This document shows positions 1 through 8,902 of a stretch of 26,534 bases of DNA, in pieces. This DNA comes from CAYTID01 sp964437735 (lineage in GTDB: Bacteria > Bacteroidota > Ignavibacteria > UBA10030 > BY39): positions 1-26,534 of the forward strand of contig CAYTID010000025.1 of NCBI GenBank assembly GCA_964437735.1. Direction: 5' to 3'. Position 1 is the stretch's first letter. Each line of letters starts with the position of its first letter. Position numbers and translations under genes: made by a program. The notes under the pieces were generated by a model. The model searched no databases. It was not told where the DNA came from and saw nothing but the letters and a program-made list of their open reading frames with translations.

Positions 1-350
1 ATCACTTCGTCATTCATTCCATTCAGTTAACATATCAAGTAATTCCGATCGATGGTCTTATCCTTACCCAGGTGCTAACAGAGAAAATTGTTGAACTGGT
101 CGGAATGGTATTCATTATCGGGGTCAAGTTGGCGGCACCAATGATTGTGACCGGATTTCTGATAAATCTAGCCTTAGGCATTCTTTCACGTGTTATGCCT
201 CAGATCCATATTTTTATACTCAGTTTTCCATTGAAAATTTTGGTTGGTTTGTTCGTTCTTTTAGGGACAGCTCCTTTGATGGTTTATATATTCAGGAACT
301 TACTATTGAATTTTGAAAATAATATTTTAGAACTATTTAATGCGATTTAA
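1..350 (+). CDS. fliR: Flagellar export gate protein FliR, C-terminal part (5' cut by window edge)
   Basis: The reading frame is open from the first full codon at position 3 to the TAA at 348-350, so this is the last ~115 residues of a longer protein. The visible part is very hydrophobic, with membrane segments around the stretches VGMVFIIGVKLAAPMIV, FLINLALGIL and FPLKILVGLFVLLGTAPLMV. This pattern and the phrase QVIPIDG match the C-terminal half of FliR. FliR is a membrane component of the flagellar type III export gate (with FliP and FliQ), which passes rod, hook and filament subunits out of the cytoplasm. The position directly before flhB and flhA is the classic fliR-flhB-flhA order. The internal ATG/GTG codons are not the true start. 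The assignment rests on context plus hydrophobic profile and is strong. Confidence 0.9.
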   Translation, partial: HFVIHSIQLTYQVIPIDGLILTQVLTEKIVELVGMVFIIGVKLAAPMIVTGFLINLALGILSRVMPQIHIFILSFPLKILVGLFVLLGTAPLMVYIFRNLLLNFENNILELFNAI

Positions 351-352
351 TT

Positions 353-1447
353 ATGGCCGAAGATAATCAGGAACAATTCCAGGAAAAAACCGAGCCCGCA
401 TCCCAGAAAAAGAAAGAGGATTCGCGAAAAAAAGGTAAGGTTGCAAGAAGCATGGACGTGAATTCCGCAGCAATTCTTGTGATCGGACTTTTTATTTTGT
501 ACTTTGGCGGATCATCACTGGTTTCGCATATTATGAGCTTGTCGGGAATGTTCTTTTCTAATGCCGCAACCCTTAAAATTAATTCCGCAACCATCAATCA
601 GATTTTTTTCACCAGCTTTATATCAATACTCACAGCTCTTGCCCCCATTTCCATCGGATTATTGATGATCGGATTAGTGGCAAGCTATTCACAGGTTGGT
701 TTCATGTTCTCTCCCGAAGCAATCCGTCCCAAAATGAATAAGATAAATCCTCTGAGCGGTTTTAAAAGGATATTTGCCTCCCGACGCTCCTATGCCGAAT
801 TAATAAAAAATCTTACAAAAATATTCATTATCGCAATTGTTGCTTTTTTCGCACTTAAGCAAACGATATCCGAATCGATGATCCTGATGGATAGTGATAT
901 TTATGGAATAATGGGATTTATCGGAACTTCTACTATATCAGTCGGACTAAAAATCGGTTTTGCATTTCTTGCTATCGCAATAATTGATTATTTATATCAA
1001 AAATTCGAATACGAACATGATCTGAAAATGACAAAACAGGAAGTGCGTGACGAAAATAAGCAGACTGAAGGGGACCCTTTAATAAAAAGCAGGATCCGTT
1101 CTATCCAGAGACAAATTGCATATAAACGAATGATGCAGGATGTCCCTACAGCCGATTTTGTGGTTACGAATCCGACACACATAGCGGTGGCTTTAAAATA
1201 TAACACTGAAAAAATGGGAGCACCAAAAGTGATCGCAAAAGGAGCAGAATTAATCGCACAAAAGATAAAAGAAATTGCTTACAATAATCACGTGCCTGTG
1301 GTCGAGGATAAAATTCTGGCGAGGATGTTGTATAAGACTGTTGATATCGGACAGGAAATTCCTGAAAAATTGTTTCACGCAGTTGCACAAGTTCTCGCTT
1401 ATGTGTACCGGATTAAAAATTACAAGAACGAATTCAGTTTGAACTAA
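353..1447 (+). CDS. flhB: Flagellar export switch protein FlhB
   Basis: A 364-residue protein, the usual FlhB length. The N-terminus has the family signature EKTEPASQKKKEDSRKKG, followed by four membrane segments (about 40-60, 80-105, 150-170 and 190-210). A long cytoplasmic domain carries the autocleavage motif NPTH at residues 273-276, where FlhB cuts itself between Asn and Pro. In known systems this cleavage switches export from rod/hook to filament substrates. Downstream, PVVEDKILARMLY is also typical. The start lies 2 nt after fliR and there is no clear Shine-Dalgarno, so translation is probably coupled to fliR. All key residues are intact, so a working switch is expected. Very secure. 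Confidence 0.97.
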   Translation: MAEDNQEQFQEKTEPASQKKKEDSRKKGKVARSMDVNSAAILVIGLFILYFGGSSLVSHIMSLSGMFFSNAATLKINSATINQIFFTSFISILTALAPISIGLLMIGLVASYSQVGFMFSPEAIRPKMNKINPLSGFKRIFASRRSYAELIKNLTKIFIIAIVAFFALKQTISESMILMDSDIYGIMGFIGTSTISVGLKIGFAFLAIAIIDYLYQKFEYEHDLKMTKQEVRDENKQTEGDPLIKSRIRSIQRQIAYKRMMQDVPTADFVVTNPTHIAVALKYNTEKMGAPKVIAKGAELIAQKIKEIAYNNHVPVVEDKILARMLYKTVDIGQEIPEKLFHAVAQVLAYVYRIKNYKNEFSLN

Positions 1448-1450
1448 AAA

Positions 1451-3547
1451 ATGGATAACGCTATAAATAATATCAATAATCCCGGTGGAATGAATGTACT
1501 TCGTCGAATGGGATCACACGGCGATGTGCTGCTTGCTGTCGGAATTGTCGTAATTTTGGGTTTGATGATTCTTCCTGTTCCCACATTTGTGCTGGATATT
1601 TTACTAACTCTCAATATTACACTCGCTATTTTAATACTGATGGTTGCTCTGCATATCAATCATCCTCTTGAGTTGTCAATATTTCCTAGTTTACTTCTAA
1701 TTTTAACCATATTCAGACTGTCCCTTAATATTTCTTCCACTCGATTAATATTAGGTGAGGCATATGCGGGGGATGTAATTGATGCTTTCGGAAATTTCGT
1801 TGTTCAGGGGAATTATATCGTCGGATTTATAATCTTTTTGATACTTCTTTTAATTCAATTTATTGTGATAGTAAAGGGAGCAGGCAGGATTGCCGAAGTC
1901 GCTGCCAGATTTACTCTGGATGCGATGCCGGGCAAGCAGATGGCAATCGATGCGGACATGAATGCCGGTTTGATCAACGAAAATGAAGCTCGCGAGAGAA
2001 GAGCACACATTGCTCGAGAAGCTGAATTTTATGGAGCGATGGATGGTGCCAGCAAGTTTGTTAAAGGTGATGCTATTGCAGGATTATTGATCACTCTCAT
2101 AAACATTGTAGCTGGTTTGATCATAGGATTAGCTCAAAAAGGGATGTCGTTTACAAACGCATTGGAAACCTATAGTCTGTTGACTGTTGGAGACGGACTC
2201 GTAACACAGATTCCCGCATTGATAGTCAGTACTGCCGCCGGTATGGTTATTACGCGAAGTGCATCCGGACGTTCACTTGACCTTGAACTGAAAGGACAAA
2301 TTTTAACAAAACCGAAAGCACTGCTAATTGCCTCTAGCGTATTATTATTGTTTGCCATCATTCCTGGGTTGCCTGCGGTTCCTTTCCTGGTACTGTCAGG
2401 ATTGTCTGGAGTTGTGGGTTACGTTAAAATCAAAGATAAAAAAGCCGAACTACCTGTGATAAAGGGTAAAGACTCTCAGGCACCGCAGCTTCCGGAAAAA
2501 ATTGAAGATTATTTACAAGTGGATCCCATCGAGTTGGAAATTGGTTTCAATTTGATCTCTCTGGTCGACGAAGCAAACGGAGGAGATCTTTTCAATAGAA
2601 TAACAAATGTCCGCAAACAGGTTGCGATGGAATTAGGTATTATCATTCCGCCGATCAGAGTGAGAGATAATTTACAGCTTGAACCGAACCAATACATTGT
2701 GAAGATCAGGGGAAATGTCCTTGCAACCGATGCTCTGTTTGTCGATAAATTCCTTGCTATTAATGCAGGTGTGGAGGATGACCAGATTGACGGGATAAGG
2801 GTCAAGGAACCAGCTTTCGGTCTACCGGCAACCTGGATAAATTATAATAAAAAAGACCAGGCAGAATTACAGGGGTACACTGTAGTTGAGCCGGCTTCAG
2901 CTTTGACCACGCATATTAAAGAATTGCTCCGAAGGAACGCACATAGGATATTAGGTCGCCAGGATACAAAAAAATTATTCGATAATCTGAAAAAAGAATA
3001 TCCTGCGATCGTTGAGGAATTGACACCCGAACTATTACCGACGGGGACAATACAAAAAATCCTTCAAAATTTACTGAGAGAAGGAATACCCATCAGGGAT
3101 CTGACATCGATTCTTGAGTCAACAATAGATTATGCCCGTGTGACAAAGAATGTCGATGTTCTCACGGAATATGTTAGACATTCGCTGGCGGATACAATTG
3201 CCCGGCTGTATCAGGATTCAAATGGCATCATTCATGCCATAGCTATGGATCCTAAGCTGGAACAGATAATCACCAACTCGTTACAAAACCAGAGGGAGAC
3301 AAGTGCCAGTCTGGGTTTGTCGCCGGGAATGATTCAATCTATACATACAAGTTTGACTGAGAACATCGAATTGGCGACAGTAGCCGGTTATCAACCCATT
3401 GTAATGTGCGTGGCGACCATCAGGCCTTATTTCTATCGCCTCATACATACAGCTTTTCAGAATGTGGTCGTTTTATCATTTTCGGAACTCCCGGCAGAAA
3501 CTGAAATAGAATTTTTAGGAAGATTGGAGATACAAGATGCATATTAA
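1451..3547 (+). CDS. flhA: Flagellar export gate protein FlhA
   Basis: A 698-residue FHIPEP-family protein of normal length. About eight membrane segments fill the N-terminal half, and the cytoplasmic loop carries the family signature MPGKQMAIDADMNAGLI near residues 158-174. The C-terminal half (from about 340) is the cytosolic ring domain that docks chaperone-substrate complexes such as FlgN-FlgK. In known systems FlhA forms a nonameric ring that couples proton flow to protein export. It begins 3 nt after flhB with no obvious Shine-Dalgarno and overlaps flhF by 11 nt at its 3' end, which points to tight co-expression. Nothing is truncated. Very secure. Confidence 0.97.
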   Translation: MDNAINNINNPGGMNVLRRMGSHGDVLLAVGIVVILGLMILPVPTFVLDILLTLNITLAILILMVALHINHPLELSIFPSLLLILTIFRLSLNISSTRLILGEAYAGDVIDAFGNFVVQGNYIVGFIIFLILLLIQFIVIVKGAGRIAEVAARFTLDAMPGKQMAIDADMNAGLINENEARERRAHIAREAEFYGAMDGASKFVKGDAIAGLLITLINIVAGLIIGLAQKGMSFTNALETYSLLTVGDGLVTQIPALIVSTAAGMVITRSASGRSLDLELKGQILTKPKALLIASSVLLLFAIIPGLPAVPFLVLSGLSGVVGYVKIKDKKAELPVIKGKDSQAPQLPEKIEDYLQVDPIELEIGFNLISLVDEANGGDLFNRITNVRKQVAMELGIIIPPIRVRDNLQLEPNQYIVKIRGNVLATDALFVDKFLAINAGVEDDQIDGIRVKEPAFGLPATWINYNKKDQAELQGYTVVEPASALTTHIKELLRRNAHRILGRQDTKKLFDNLKKEYPAIVEELTPELLPTGTIQKILQNLLREGIPIRDLTSILESTIDYARVTKNVDVLTEYVRHSLADTIARLYQDSNGIIHAIAMDPKLEQIITNSLQNQRETSASLGLSPGMIQSIHTSLTENIELATVAGYQPIVMCVATIRPYFYRLIHTAFQNVVVLSFSELPAETEIEFLGRLEIQDAY

Positions 3548-4757
3548 AAAATTTTCTGGCAAGACTTTAAAAGAAGCTACATATCTTATGAAACATGAAT
3601 TAGGGGAGAATGCCATAATTCTGAATACCAAGAAAGTGCCCATGCCAGGTTTATTGAATATTGGGTCTAAGGAAATTTATGAGATCACAGCCGCTATCGA
3701 TGAAGATACAAGAACTACTACAAGAACTTTTGCCGGTGATTTTAAAAACACCTTAGCAGCCACCTACTCCCCGGAACAAAGCGATTTTTCAGATCTTAAA
3801 AAAGTTTCAAATGAGTTTGATAACAGAAAGCCACATTCAGGCGTTGCGCGAACCGAATTCCTTACTGAAATTTATGGTTTAAAAGACGAATTTTCAGGAT
3901 TGAAATCCAAGATGTTTGAGATAGCGGATCAGATAAAATACTCGCATATTCCGGCTTTTCCCGATAATTTCAAAAATGAATATATAAATCTCGTAAAACA
4001 GGGGGTCGATGACAGAATAGTAACGGACCTGATAAACGATTCATATAATCGAATGGGAGCTTTCGATAGTTCAGATCTGGGATCAATAAGCGAGAAAATA
4101 TTGAATAATATTTCAAAACACTTTTTATCGTATAACATGGAGAGCCAAAGGGAAGGGAAACCGAAAATAGTTGCTTTGGTCGGTCCGACCGGAGTTGGCA
4201 AGACCACCACGATCGCTAAACTTGCTTCTGATTATAAATTGATCAAAAAGTTGAATATTGGTTTGATTTCAGCCGATACGTTCAGAATCGGGGCGATCGA
4301 ACAGTTGCGCACATTTGCCTTGATCGCTGATATACCCATTCAAGTTGTATATGAACCGTCAGATGTTCCGGAAGCGATAAATAAGTTCGTGAACAAAGAC
4401 ATAATATTCATTGATACAATTGGACGAAGCCAGCGGAAGAGAACTGAGTTAATAGATCTAGCCCAGCTTCTGGACGCTGCTAACGCAGATGAGGTCCATC
4501 TCGTAATCAGCGCTACTACTAACGGAAAGGAAATAGACGATATAATAAATAGGTTTAAGATATTCAGACCGTCTTCACTTATTTTTTCGAAGATTGATGA
4601 GGCGGTTTCAATCGGATCGATTTTGAATACGTGCTATCATCACAAAATGCCGGTATCGTATCTGACGACCGGACAAACGGTTCCTGACGACATCATGACC
4701 GCAAATAATTCAAAAATAGCAAAAATGATTTATTATGGAGTTCCCCATAATGTTTGA
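3537..4757 (+). CDS. flhF: SRP-family GTPase FlhF (flagellar placement)
   Basis: A 406-residue SRP-type GTPase. The N-terminus MHIKKFSGKTLKEAT is the typical FlhF B-domain start. A poorly conserved middle leads to an N-domain and then the G domain, with P-loop GPTGVGKTT at 216-224, SADTFRIGAIEQL (G2/insertion box) and DTIGRS from D293 (G3). FlhF marks the site where the flagellar basal body is built, often the pole, and works with FlhG. The ATG overlaps the end of flhA by 11 nt, preceded by a GGAG within flhA. The 3' end overlaps the FlhG start by 8 nt. Family and neighbours agree. Whether flagella are polar here is inference. Confidence 0.96.
   Translation: MHIKKFSGKTLKEATYLMKHELGENAIILNTKKVPMPGLLNIGSKEIYEITAAIDEDTRTTTRTFAGDFKNTLAATYSPEQSDFSDLKKVSNEFDNRKPHSGVARTEFLTEIYGLKDEFSGLKSKMFEIADQIKYSHIPAFPDNFKNEYINLVKQGVDDRIVTDLINDSYNRMGAFDSSDLGSISEKILNNISKHFLSYNMESQREGKPKIVALVGPTGVGKTTTIAKLASDYKLIKKLNIGLISADTFRIGAIEQLRTFALIADIPIQVVYEPSDVPEAINKFVNKDIIFIDTIGRSQRKRTELIDLAQLLDAANADEVHLVISATTNGKEIDDIINRFKIFRPSSLIFSKIDEAVSIGSILNTCYHHKMPVSYLTTGQTVPDDIMTANNSKIAKMIYYGVPHNV
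4737..4740 (+). promoter_or_regulatory. Ribosome-binding site that sets the flhG start
   Basis: GGAG ends 9 nt before the ATG at 4750 and itself sits just after the in-frame upstream ATG at 4735. It supports 4750, not 4735, as the FlhG start. The first residues from 4750 (MFEQTNIVDQATSLRRMV) also fit the usual FlhG N-terminus. Confidence 0.6.
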
Positions 4758-5604
4758 GCAGACAAATATTGTTGACCAGGCGACAAGCCTACGCCGGATG
4801 GTTTCGTTAACTTTTAATAAGTCATCCGGCACTCCTTCTGAAATGATCACTATTACAAGCGGTAAAGGAGGAGTGGGAAAAAGTTTAATAGCATTGAATC
4901 TTGCTATAAAACTTGCTGCAAATCGGCATAAAGTTTTATTGGTTGATGCTGATACGAATCTTGGAAATATTGATATTATGATGGGTATTAAACCCTCCTT
5001 CTCACTTTCCGATGTTCTAAAAAGAGAAGTAGATATCAAGGATGCCTTGGTTTTGATCAATCCCAATCTGAGCCTTCTGTGCGGCAGTTCCGGAATCATT
5101 GATTATCCGTCGTTCAACGAAATAACCCAGCAGAGATTTATATCGGATCTGAAAAATTCCGGGAACAGGTATTCGCACATTATTATTGATACATCAGCCG
5201 GGATATCAAAAGAAATTATTGGTTATGCAACAGCCAGCGGTAAAGTAATTGTTGTGGCAACGCCCGAACCGACCTCGGTTGTGGACGCATATGCACTCAT
5301 CAAGGTGATCGCATCGTCTAACAATACATCTTCAATAAATTTACTGATAAATAATTTCCAGAAACCGGAAATGGCACAAGAGGCAGCGCAAAAACTCAAT
5401 GTGGCATTGGCTAAATTCTTGAACCTGAAGGTCAGAAATCTTGGCAACATTCCTGCCGATAACAATGTGAAAAAGGCAATTGAGCAACAAGTTCCTATTG
5501 TTGAAGCATATCCGAATTCAGCATTTTCTTTATCCATAAAATCGATTGCCAACGAATTAGCATACGAAACATCAAAACATCAAAGGATAGAAGCTCATGA
5601 ATAA
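4750..5604 (+). CDS. flhG: MinD-like ATPase FlhG (flagellar number control)
   Basis: From the ATG at 4750 this is a 284-residue ParA/MinD-family ATPase. It has the deviant Walker A motif SGKGGVGKS at 37-45 (signature K39, catalytic K44), the switch I region VDADTNLGNIDIMMG and the switch II region IIIDTSAGI. The N-terminal helix DQATSLRRMV corresponds to the DQAxxLR motif that in known FlhG proteins contacts FlhF and stimulates its GTPase. FlhG limits flagellar number and, in some species, brings C-ring proteins to the base. An in-frame ATG at 4735 would add five residues but lacks its own ribosome site. It overlaps flhF by 8 nt and the next gene by 8 nt. Confidence 0.95.
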   Translation: MFEQTNIVDQATSLRRMVSLTFNKSSGTPSEMITITSGKGGVGKSLIALNLAIKLAANRHKVLLVDADTNLGNIDIMMGIKPSFSLSDVLKREVDIKDALVLINPNLSLLCGSSGIIDYPSFNEITQQRFISDLKNSGNRYSHIIIDTSAGISKEIIGYATASGKVIVVATPEPTSVVDAYALIKVIASSNNTSSINLLINNFQKPEMAQEAAQKLNVALAKFLNLKVRNLGNIPADNNVKKAIEQQVPIVEAYPNSAFSLSIKSIANELAYETSKHQRIEAHE

Positions 5605-5848
5605 AATACTTTTTCGACTTGGCCTGCTGGCATTTTGTATTTCCGTCGTAATTTTTGGTTTTCAGAATTTATCTTTAATGGACACAATAACAAGGGCTTT
5701 TATCGTATTTGTTAGCACGATCCTGATAGGAGTGTTGGGATTATTAGCCGTTTCAGCTTTAGGCGGAAAGGATAATCTAGCAGGGAATAATCACGAAGCG
5801 GGGAATTTTCCGCACAAACAGGACAATTTTACTAGCAAAAAAATATAA
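5597..5848 (+). CDS. Small two-helix membrane protein, function unknown
   Basis: An 83-residue protein not recognised by family. It has two predicted membrane helices, roughly residues 5-23 and 33-56, joined by a short loop (SLMDTITR). A hydrophilic tail of about 27 residues follows, rich in Asn, Lys and His. It looks like a real gene: the ATG overlaps the flhG stop by 8 nt, AAAGGA at 5582-5587 lies 9 nt upstream, and fliA follows after 22 nt. The location between flhG and the sigma factor suggests a flagellum- or chemotaxis-linked role, but no motif shows what it does. The tail probably lies in the cytoplasm (inference). Confidence 0.7.
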   Translation: MNKILFRLGLLAFCISVVIFGFQNLSLMDTITRAFIVFVSTILIGVLGLLAVSALGGKDNLAGNNHEAGNFPHKQDNFTSKKI

Positions 5849-5870
5849 AATATAATTGGATTCATAAAAA

Positions 5871-6614
5871 ATGCTGAACACAAATGAGGCACAGAAGCTT
5901 TCTCGTCAGTCGGGTGTGCAAGATGACTGTAAGGAAAATGATTTAATGCAGTATTTCAAGCTGGTGAAGTTTGTTGCACGGAAATTCATGTATAACAATA
6001 ATCCGGTTCTGGAAGAGAGTGACCTCATTCAATATGGAATGATCGGGCTTCTGGATGCAGCCAAAAAATTCAATCCGTCAAGAGGAGTTAAATTCGAAAC
6101 ATACGCGATAACACGGATTCAAGGAAGTATTCAGGACGAACTGCGGAAATTAGATCCCATATCCAGGTCAACCAGGAAGAAAATGAAAGACATAGCCCGA
6201 ACTTTCCAGGAATTGGTTCAAAAGAATGGAAGAGAACCATATCCTGAAGAAATCGCTAAAGAACTTTCTATTAACTTAGATGAATATTATACAATTACAA
6301 AAACAGCTAGTAAGACTCATATGGATAAGATTGATTGCAACAACGAAAATCTTGACGTTAATGAATTGGTTTCTCAATCTGAGCCTGAAAATCCGTTTGA
6401 ATATGTGAGTTCGGAAGAGACCAGGAAAATTTTACTTGAACTGATATCGAGGTTTCCTGAAAATGAACGGATAATAATTTCGCTTTATTATTATGAGGGG
6501 CTCTCATTCAAAATGATTGCGAAGGTTATAAGGCTCTCTGAATCAAGGGTGTCTCAGATACACGCATCAGTTCTTTCTAAAATGAGACATATATTAAAAG
6601 AACTTAATTTTTAA
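5871..6614 (+). CDS. fliA: RNA polymerase sigma-28 factor FliA (SigD/WhiG type)
   Basis: A 247-residue sigma-70-family protein lacking region 1, the usual size of FliA/SigD. Region 2 spans about 25-95 and includes ESDLIQYGMIGLLDAAKKF and the promoter-melting/-10 segment KFETYAITRIQGSIQDELR. Region 3 follows (SRSTRKKMKDIA). Region 4 near the C-terminus has the -35-binding helix-turn-helix LSFKMIAKVIRLSESRVSQIH. FliA transcribes late flagellar genes such as flagellin. No Shine-Dalgarno is visible before the ATG. Its usual inhibitor FlgM is not encoded in this window. Identity is secure. Which of the nearby genes it controls cannot be told from sequence alone. Confidence 0.95.
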   Translation: MLNTNEAQKLSRQSGVQDDCKENDLMQYFKLVKFVARKFMYNNNPVLEESDLIQYGMIGLLDAAKKFNPSRGVKFETYAITRIQGSIQDELRKLDPISRSTRKKMKDIARTFQELVQKNGREPYPEEIAKELSINLDEYYTITKTASKTHMDKIDCNNENLDVNELVSQSEPENPFEYVSSEETRKILLELISRFPENERIIISLYYYEGLSFKMIAKVIRLSESRVSQIHASVLSKMRHILKELNF

Positions 6615-6638
6615 CAAAATCTCAAAAACAATCCAGAT

Positions 6639-7523
6639 ATGTTAACACCTAAACAAATCAGAGAACGAGTTAAAACTATAATTCAATTACCGGCTTTACC
6701 ATCCTTAACGATGGAGATAGCGGAAATGCTCGAAAATCCCAGAACAAGCGCGGCAAAGCTTGGCGTCGTGATATCAAGTGATCAGTCGTTGACAGCGAAG
6801 GTACTCAAGATAGCCAATTCTCCATTTTACGGCTTTCCGAGAAAAATATCCACGATTGAATTTGCAATTATTATACTCGGATTCGAAGCAATAAAAGAGA
6901 TCGTGATGAGTGTTGCTCTAGTCAATTCCCTTCAAAAGAAAACCAACAAATATTTTGATGAGCAGAAATTTTGGGATCATTCAATATCTAGCGCTGTGAT
7001 AGCTCGCAGAATCGCCCGGGATATGAAATACAGAGTCACCGGGGAAGCATTTGTGGCCGGGCTCCTGCATGATATGGGACTGTCGATAATGCATCGCTAC
7101 TTTTTTAATGAGTTTAAAAAATTAAAAGAAATAGCCGCAAGTGAAAATATTGTATTTTTAAAATTGGAAGAGAGACTATTAGGAGTTACTCATGCCGAAA
7201 TCGGGGGCTGGCTTGCCCAACGCTGGAATTTACCCGATCATTTAGTGGAAGCCATAACTCACCACCATCAACCCGGACTTGCCAAGCATAATCCTGAGCT
7301 TGCAGCCCTTATCCATTGCGCTGATATGTTTGATACGATGCTCAATGAAAACAAAAGTGAATATGATTCCAGACTTGAAATAAGCTCTGAGGCACTAAAT
7401 TGTTTAAATATAAAAGGTCAGGATGAACAAATTGAATTTATTACTAAATACCGGACAATATTGAAGAGTGATCTCGACAATTTAAATCAAGGCAAAAATT
7501 ATCTAGAGAATAAACAGTGGTAA
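6639..7523 (+). CDS. HDOD-domain protein, probable signalling partner
   Basis: A 294-residue protein made almost wholly of one HDOD domain. Typical segments are IIQLPALPSLTMEIAEML near the N-terminus, SDQSLTAKVLKIANSPFYG, IEFAIIILGFEAIKEIVMS, the HD-like segment AGLLHDMGLSIMH and the later AIGGW-like stretch EIGGWLAQRWNLPDHLVEAI followed by THHH. HDOD proteins resemble HD phosphohydrolases but are mostly thought to act as signalling or scaffold proteins, often beside GAF kinases or c-di-GMP enzymes. It follows fliA by 24 nt and overlaps the histidine kinase gene by 7 nt, so the two very likely work together. No Shine-Dalgarno is seen before the ATG. No enzymatic role is claimed. Confidence 0.9.
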   Translation: MLTPKQIRERVKTIIQLPALPSLTMEIAEMLENPRTSAAKLGVVISSDQSLTAKVLKIANSPFYGFPRKISTIEFAIIILGFEAIKEIVMSVALVNSLQKKTNKYFDEQKFWDHSISSAVIARRIARDMKYRVTGEAFVAGLLHDMGLSIMHRYFFNEFKKLKEIAASENIVFLKLEERLLGVTHAEIGGWLAQRWNLPDHLVEAITHHHQPGLAKHNPELAALIHCADMFDTMLNENKSEYDSRLEISSEALNCLNIKGQDEQIEFITKYRTILKSDLDNLNQGKNYLENKQW

Positions 7524-8902
7524 CAAAAAGCAAAATAAAGTCAAAAAATATCGATAAACGTGTTATGGTGAACGAAACCATCGCCAATTTCGAAAAATTT
7601 ATTGAAAACAGGGAAAGCTATATAAAGGCGCTTGAAACAACGGTGAATTGCCTGAGACTTGAAAACGCCAGATATAACCAAAATAATAAAGAGCTTAAAA
7701 ATTCTTTTGATGAATATATCGCAATGCATAAGCTTTCAAACGTCATCAGTACTTCTGTCGAACCCGATTCAATGATCGATACTTTAATCGACCTAAGCAA
7801 ACAGGTTATTCCGGTGATCAGCTCAAATATATTTTTAATAGAACCGGGATCTTACAGGTTATCCCCGTTCTCTGATAAAACAAACAGATATTTAACCGAT
7901 GTTATACAAGCACAGCTTGAATCAGGGATTGTGGACTGGGTATTATCGGAGAAGAAGACAGTGATAATACCTGATCTGGATCACATGGTGAATATTGTTT
8001 CAGGTCGTTTTTTTGTGATCGTTCCGATGATAATACGCAATCAGCCGGTCGGGTTATTCGTTATACATACCGAAAAACCACAACAGGAATTTTCACAACA
8101 GGATATTCAATTGCTTTCGATTCTCGCTAACTACGTCGCCGTCGGTGTCGAGAACTGGAGAACGTATCAAAATCTGAATAAGGTAAACGAAGATTTTAAA
8201 AACAGCCAAGCCCAACTACTTCAGGTTTCAAAAATGGCAACACTTGGCGAGCTTGCAGCAAGCATCATGCACGAGATGAAGAACCCTGTACAATTCATGC
8301 TTGCGCAAATTAGTCTGGCTAAACGAGGATTGCTCGATCCCAATTGGATTGAATTATTTTCAAAGAGAGTTGATCAACTTGTCATAATCTCAAAACGTTT
8401 GTTTAATTTTTGCCATGAAGATTCAAATTTGGAAGATATGGAACCCTTTAATATAAACAAACCCATAAAGGATGTTCTTGATTTAGTGGAGCATGATATT
8501 AAGTACAAGAATATCAATATAGAATTATGTTTGAAGGAAGATTTGCCTGACATATACGGGAAACCGGCTTATATACAGCTTGTTCTTTTAAATTTGATTA
8601 TAAATGCACGCGACGCAATGCCTAATGGAGGAAAGATAGTGTTATCCACATCGACGATGAATTCGCATGTTGAGATCAAATGCTCGGACAGCGGTTTGGG
8701 AATTGCTGCAGACAAGCTTGAGCGGATATTCGAACCATTCTTTACGACAAAACCATGCGGCACCGGAACAGGTCTCGGACTATCTATATCCAAAAAAATC
8801 ATAAATCAGCACCATGGAAAAATGAGTGTAGATAGCGTAATAAACGAAGGGACCGTTTTTACAATTCAATTGCCAATCAGGAGAAAAAAAAATGATCAAT
8901 AA
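7517..8902 (+). CDS. Soluble GAF-domain sensor histidine kinase
   Basis: A 461-residue histidine kinase without membrane segments, so cytoplasmic. A coiled-coil region (about 20-65) is followed by a GAF sensor domain (about 75-215) and a second short coiled coil. The HisKA H-box is ASIMHEMKNPVQF with the phosphorylated H252. The ATP-binding domain shows the N-box LLNLIINARDAM and the glycine boxes DSGLGI and GTGTGLGL. It resembles NtrB/FlrB-type kinases that feed flagellar regulators. The start is a GTG at 7517 overlapping the HDOD gene. The ATG at 7565 would remove 16 residues and cannot be excluded. No response regulator lies next to it. The nearest candidate is the regulator at 20920, the last gene of the same train. 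Confidence 0.93.
   Translation: MVTKSKIKSKNIDKRVMVNETIANFEKFIENRESYIKALETTVNCLRLENARYNQNNKELKNSFDEYIAMHKLSNVISTSVEPDSMIDTLIDLSKQVIPVISSNIFLIEPGSYRLSPFSDKTNRYLTDVIQAQLESGIVDWVLSEKKTVIIPDLDHMVNIVSGRFFVIVPMIIRNQPVGLFVIHTEKPQQEFSQQDIQLLSILANYVAVGVENWRTYQNLNKVNEDFKNSQAQLLQVSKMATLGELAASIMHEMKNPVQFMLAQISLAKRGLLDPNWIELFSKRVDQLVIISKRLFNFCHEDSNLEDMEPFNINKPIKDVLDLVEHDIKYKNINIELCLKEDLPDIYGKPAYIQLVLLNLIINARDAMPNGGKIVLSTSTMNSHVEIKCSDSGLGIAADKLERIFEPFFTTKPCGTGTGLGLSISKKIINQHHGKMSVDSVINEGTVFTIQLPIRRKKNDQ

Noticed and set aside
4735..4749. Earlier in-frame ATG for flhG.
   Set aside because: The GGAG ribosome site lies after it, and the extra residues do not fit FlhG.
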